From: CAZBDU01 sp964490725
Lineage (GTDB): Bacteria; Spirochaetota; Spirochaetia; SZUA-6; DRHE01
Reading direction: 5' to 3'
DNA length: 41,668 nt
NCBI GenBank assembly: GCA_964490725.1
Contig: CAZBDU010000047.1
Location: 1 to 41,668 of the forward strand
The notes beneath the pieces were generated by a model. That model did not search any database and had not been told where the DNA came from. It saw only the letters and a list, made by a program, of their open reading frames with translations. Both the position numbers and the translations under genes were made by a program. Below are positions 39,673 to 41,668 of this stretch, piece by piece. How positions within the stretch are numbered: position 1 is the first letter of the stretch; the number at the start of each line of letters is the position of its first letter.

Positions 39673-41668
39673 TCAGGGAGAGGCCGCGGCGGGCACCACC
39701 GCGGGCAGGCGGAGGTACTGGGCGGAGGGGCCGTCCGGGCCCCGGTAGCGCAGCAGCAGGCAGAGCACCACCGGCAGATCCTCTTCCAGTGCCGGCGGAG
39801 CCTGCGGGGGCGGGGGCGACAGCTCCACGCTCCCTCCGGCGGGCACCTCCGGCAGCGCGGCAGTGAACCCGGCGCCCGGCAGACCCGGGTACCTCCCGCT
39901 GAGGCGCACGTCGGTCACGGCGCGGGCCAGGCGGTTGACCAGGCGCAGCGCGGCGGGTTTCCCCCGCTCCGCTCCGGCCCCTCCGGGGCCGCTTTGGTCC
40001 CGAGCTTGATTCGGGACGGCGAAGGCGGGCTCCGCGGTAAGGATCGAACGCAGGCGCACGCGGCGCTCGGTCATGGCAGCGATCCGGTCGGGGTAGCGCG
40101 GGTCAGCGGGATCGACCTTGCGCAGCTCCCGGAACAGCTGCAGGCCGGCCGCGCAGGCGGCTTCCGCCTCGGGGAGGAGCCCCTCCTCTTCCAGGCGGGC
40201 CGCCAGCGTCTCCAGCAGCTCCGCCTGCCGCCCCCGCACCCTGCGGCCCAGCTCCTGCTGCAGGGCCTGGTTGCCGCGTCCGGCGCTCAGGGAGGCGGCC
40301 TGCAGGAGCGCCCCCCCCTCCATGGCGGCCCCGGTCAGCTGGCCCGGGGAAAGCTCTCCCGCGGCGAGCTGCGGGTAGAGCTCCTCCAGGGAGCGCGCAG
40401 TCTGCCCCACCGGTTCCTCCCCGGAAAGGCCGGCCTGGCGGTAGCGCAGCACCCGGGACTTCACCAGGTCCAGGAGATACCAGTGCCGGCCCACCGCGGC
40501 CGCCTGAAAGTAGGCGGGCAGGGCCTCGGCGCCGCCCATCCCGGTGAGCCGCAGCCGCCAGAGGGGCAGGCCCGCCCGGTCGAAGCGCCACAGCTCGCCG
40601 GAGCCGCCCAGAAGGAAGCTGCCGTCGGAGAAGGGGGCCAGCACCTGCGGGAAGGGCAGTGCCGCCGGGTCCAGGCAGGGCTTCACGCCGCCGATCTCCG
40701 CCCCCCCGGGGGAGAAGAAGCGGATCCGCCGCTCCTTCAGGTCCAGCACCCACAGCTTCCCGTCCGCCGCCAGCGCGCCGAAGTAGGGGTGGGGCAGGGC
40801 CAGGACGGTGCGGCGGAGCCCCTCCCGCCGCCGGCGGTACAGCTCCAACCCGCGGTCGGTGAGCAGGGCCAGCCCGCCCCCGGGCGCGGCGGCCGCCGCC
40901 AGGGGCCGGCCGGAGGGGACCACGAACAGCGCCGGCTCATCCAGGGCCAGCGAGCCGCCAGCCAGCAGCTCCCGCTTCTGGAGGCTGTACAGCCAGGGCC
41001 GGCCCAGAGGGTCCAGCGCCCCGTGGGAAGGGATGAAGCCCTGGGGGGGCTCCAGGGGAAAGAGGAGCTGCCGCACCGTGGTCGCTGAAGGCTCCAGGTC
41101 CGCCCCCAGGGTGAGGAGCCGATCGGAGAAGACCAGCGTCAGCCCCCGCGGGGAGGCGGCGAGGGAAACCGGCTCGGCCGGCCTGGCGGGCCAGCCCGCC
41201 AGCAGGCTCAAGGCCGGAAGCGAAAGCACCCCCGCCAGGATGGGCGGCTCGCCCTGGGGGGGAATGCGGAAGCGTCGCGTGCCGGCCCACAGGAAGAACA
41301 GCTCGCCGGCGGCGGCCTCCGCCACGGCCCCGGGGCCCGGGGCCTGGAGCGTTGCCGCGCCTTCGCTGCGGGCGCCGCCGGCCCCGTCGAGGAACACCCG
41401 CACCTCCACGCCGCCGCCCTCCCGCAGGTTCACCTGGATCCGGGCGCTCGCCTCCGCCGCGCCGGCCACCAGGCGCACCAGCCGGGAGTAGCGCTGGGCC
41501 CAAAGGCCCAGGATCTCCTCCTCGAGGCCGCGGGCCGCCTCGCTCCCGCGCGGCTGCACCCGCACCTCCCGGAGCTCCAGCTGCGGCGGGGTGCCGGCGG
41601 CCTGGGCGGCAAGCCGCGCGGCCACCAGCAGCAGCAGGATCCGCAGGGGGGCACGCCCTGGCCCGGCC
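39673..41668 (-). CDS. secreted propeller-like protein, 5' end outside window
   Basis: An open frame that runs off the right edge, with at least 664 codons visible. Near the edge it encodes PLRILLLLVAARLAAQAAGTP, a signal peptide, so only a few residues can be missing; GTG 41625 is an internal candidate but would cut the signal short. Residues after about 190 show repeated WxL/LxxL blades such as LGRPWLYSLQKRELLAGG, DGKLWVLDLKERRIRFFSPGG, DGSFLLGGSGELWRFDRAG and GRHWYLLDLVKSRVLRYRQ, typical of an NHL/WD-like beta-propeller. A helical stretch (Ala/Glu/Leu-rich) and a C-terminal beta domain follow. I do not recognise a specific family. It lies 77 bases upstream of ddl on the same strand. Confidence 0.7.
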   Translation of the reverse strand, partial: AGPGRAPLRILLLLVAARLAAQAAGTPPQLELREVRVQPRGSEAARGLEEEILGLWAQRYSRLVRLVAGAAEASARIQVNLREGGGVEVRVFLDGAGGARSEGAATLQAPGPGAVAEAAAGELFFLWAGTRRFRIPPQGEPPILAGVLSLPALSLLAGWPARPAEPVSLAASPRGLTLVFSDRLLTLGADLEPSATTVRQLLFPLEPPQGFIPSHGALDPLGRPWLYSLQKRELLAGGSLALDEPALFVVPSGRPLAAAAAPGGGLALLTDRGLELYRRRREGLRRTVLALPHPYFGALAADGKLWVLDLKERRIRFFSPGGAEIGGVKPCLDPAALPFPQVLAPFSDGSFLLGGSGELWRFDRAGLPLWRLRLTGMGGAEALPAYFQAAAVGRHWYLLDLVKSRVLRYRQAGLSGEEPVGQTARSLEELYPQLAAGELSPGQLTGAAMEGGALLQAASLSAGRGNQALQQELGRRVRGRQAELLETLAARLEEEGLLPEAEAACAAGLQLFRELRKVDPADPRYPDRIAAMTERRVRLRSILTAEPAFAVPNQARDQSGPGGAGAERGKPAALRLVNRLARAVTDVRLSGRYPGLPGAGFTAALPEVPAGGSVELSPPPPQAPPALEEDLPVVLCLLLRYRGPDGPSAQYLRLPAVVPAAASP

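Overview
This is a very GC-rich, gene-dense bacterial chromosomal window (third codon positions are almost all G or C). About 30 protein genes lie in short, often translationally coupled operons, frequently with 4-base stop/start overlaps. I see no rRNA, tRNA, CRISPR array, insertion sequence or phage gene. The cell envelope looks Gram-negative: there is a TPR/outer-membrane-barrel exporter, signal peptides and a TonB-independent-looking BtuFCD importer. The mixture of Pel polysaccharide genes, FapA/DUF342, a PelB-like barrel, a UPF0182 remnant and a GGDEF protein with a large unknown N-terminus fits a high-GC spirochaete or another deep-branching Gram-negative. Taxonomy is an inference and only weakly supported.

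Layout. 1-2343: a DeoR-type regulator with a good sigma70 promoter, followed by a class III aminotransferase. 2446-6761: a large diguanylate cyclase coupled to a B12-binding-domain radical SAM protein whose 3' end runs into a 24-bp tandem repeat. 6841-14622: an AT-rich control region, then a signalling operon: a PAS-GAF histidine kinase broken by one frameshift, a CheY/Rcp1-like regulator, a hybrid sensor kinase, a REC-HD-GYP phosphodiesterase and a FapA-like DUF342 protein. 14658-18169: a cobalamin riboswitch controlling btuF-btuC-btuD. btuF appears to start at ACG behind a perfect Shine-Dalgarno, and BtuD carries an extra C-terminal domain. 18175-20542 (minus): ZIP metal transporter, single-domain UPF0016 protein, ferritin-like protein and PIG-L deacetylase. 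20692-21855: RlmI-like rRNA methyltransferase. 21869-24281 (minus): DUF4432 sugar epimerase-like protein and mannose-6-phosphate isomerase. 24458-25432: a cupin and a convergent Hsp20. 25600-26335: decayed remains of a UPF0182 membrane protein gene. 26394-37573: a divergent Pel exopolysaccharide locus (pelD-E-F-G on minus, pelB-like and pelA-like on plus). 37613-41668 (minus): HDOD protein, D-Ala-D-Ala ligase, and a partial secreted propeller-like protein cut by the window edge.

How it works together. Cyclic-di-GMP is the recurring theme: synthesis (GGDEF with intact inhibitory site), degradation (HD-GYP), an output machine normally gated by c-di-GMP (Pel, through PelD), and an HDOD protein. 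The PelD here has lost the acidic residue of the usual RxxD c-di-GMP site, so the control logic may differ from the Pseudomonas model. The B12 genes form a self-contained riboswitch-controlled uptake operon, which may serve the nearby B12-domain radical SAM enzyme among others. Three genes (GGDEF, manA, ddl) have a -10-like hexamer only 5-10 bases before the start codon and no Shine-Dalgarno, suggesting leaderless or nearly leaderless transcripts.
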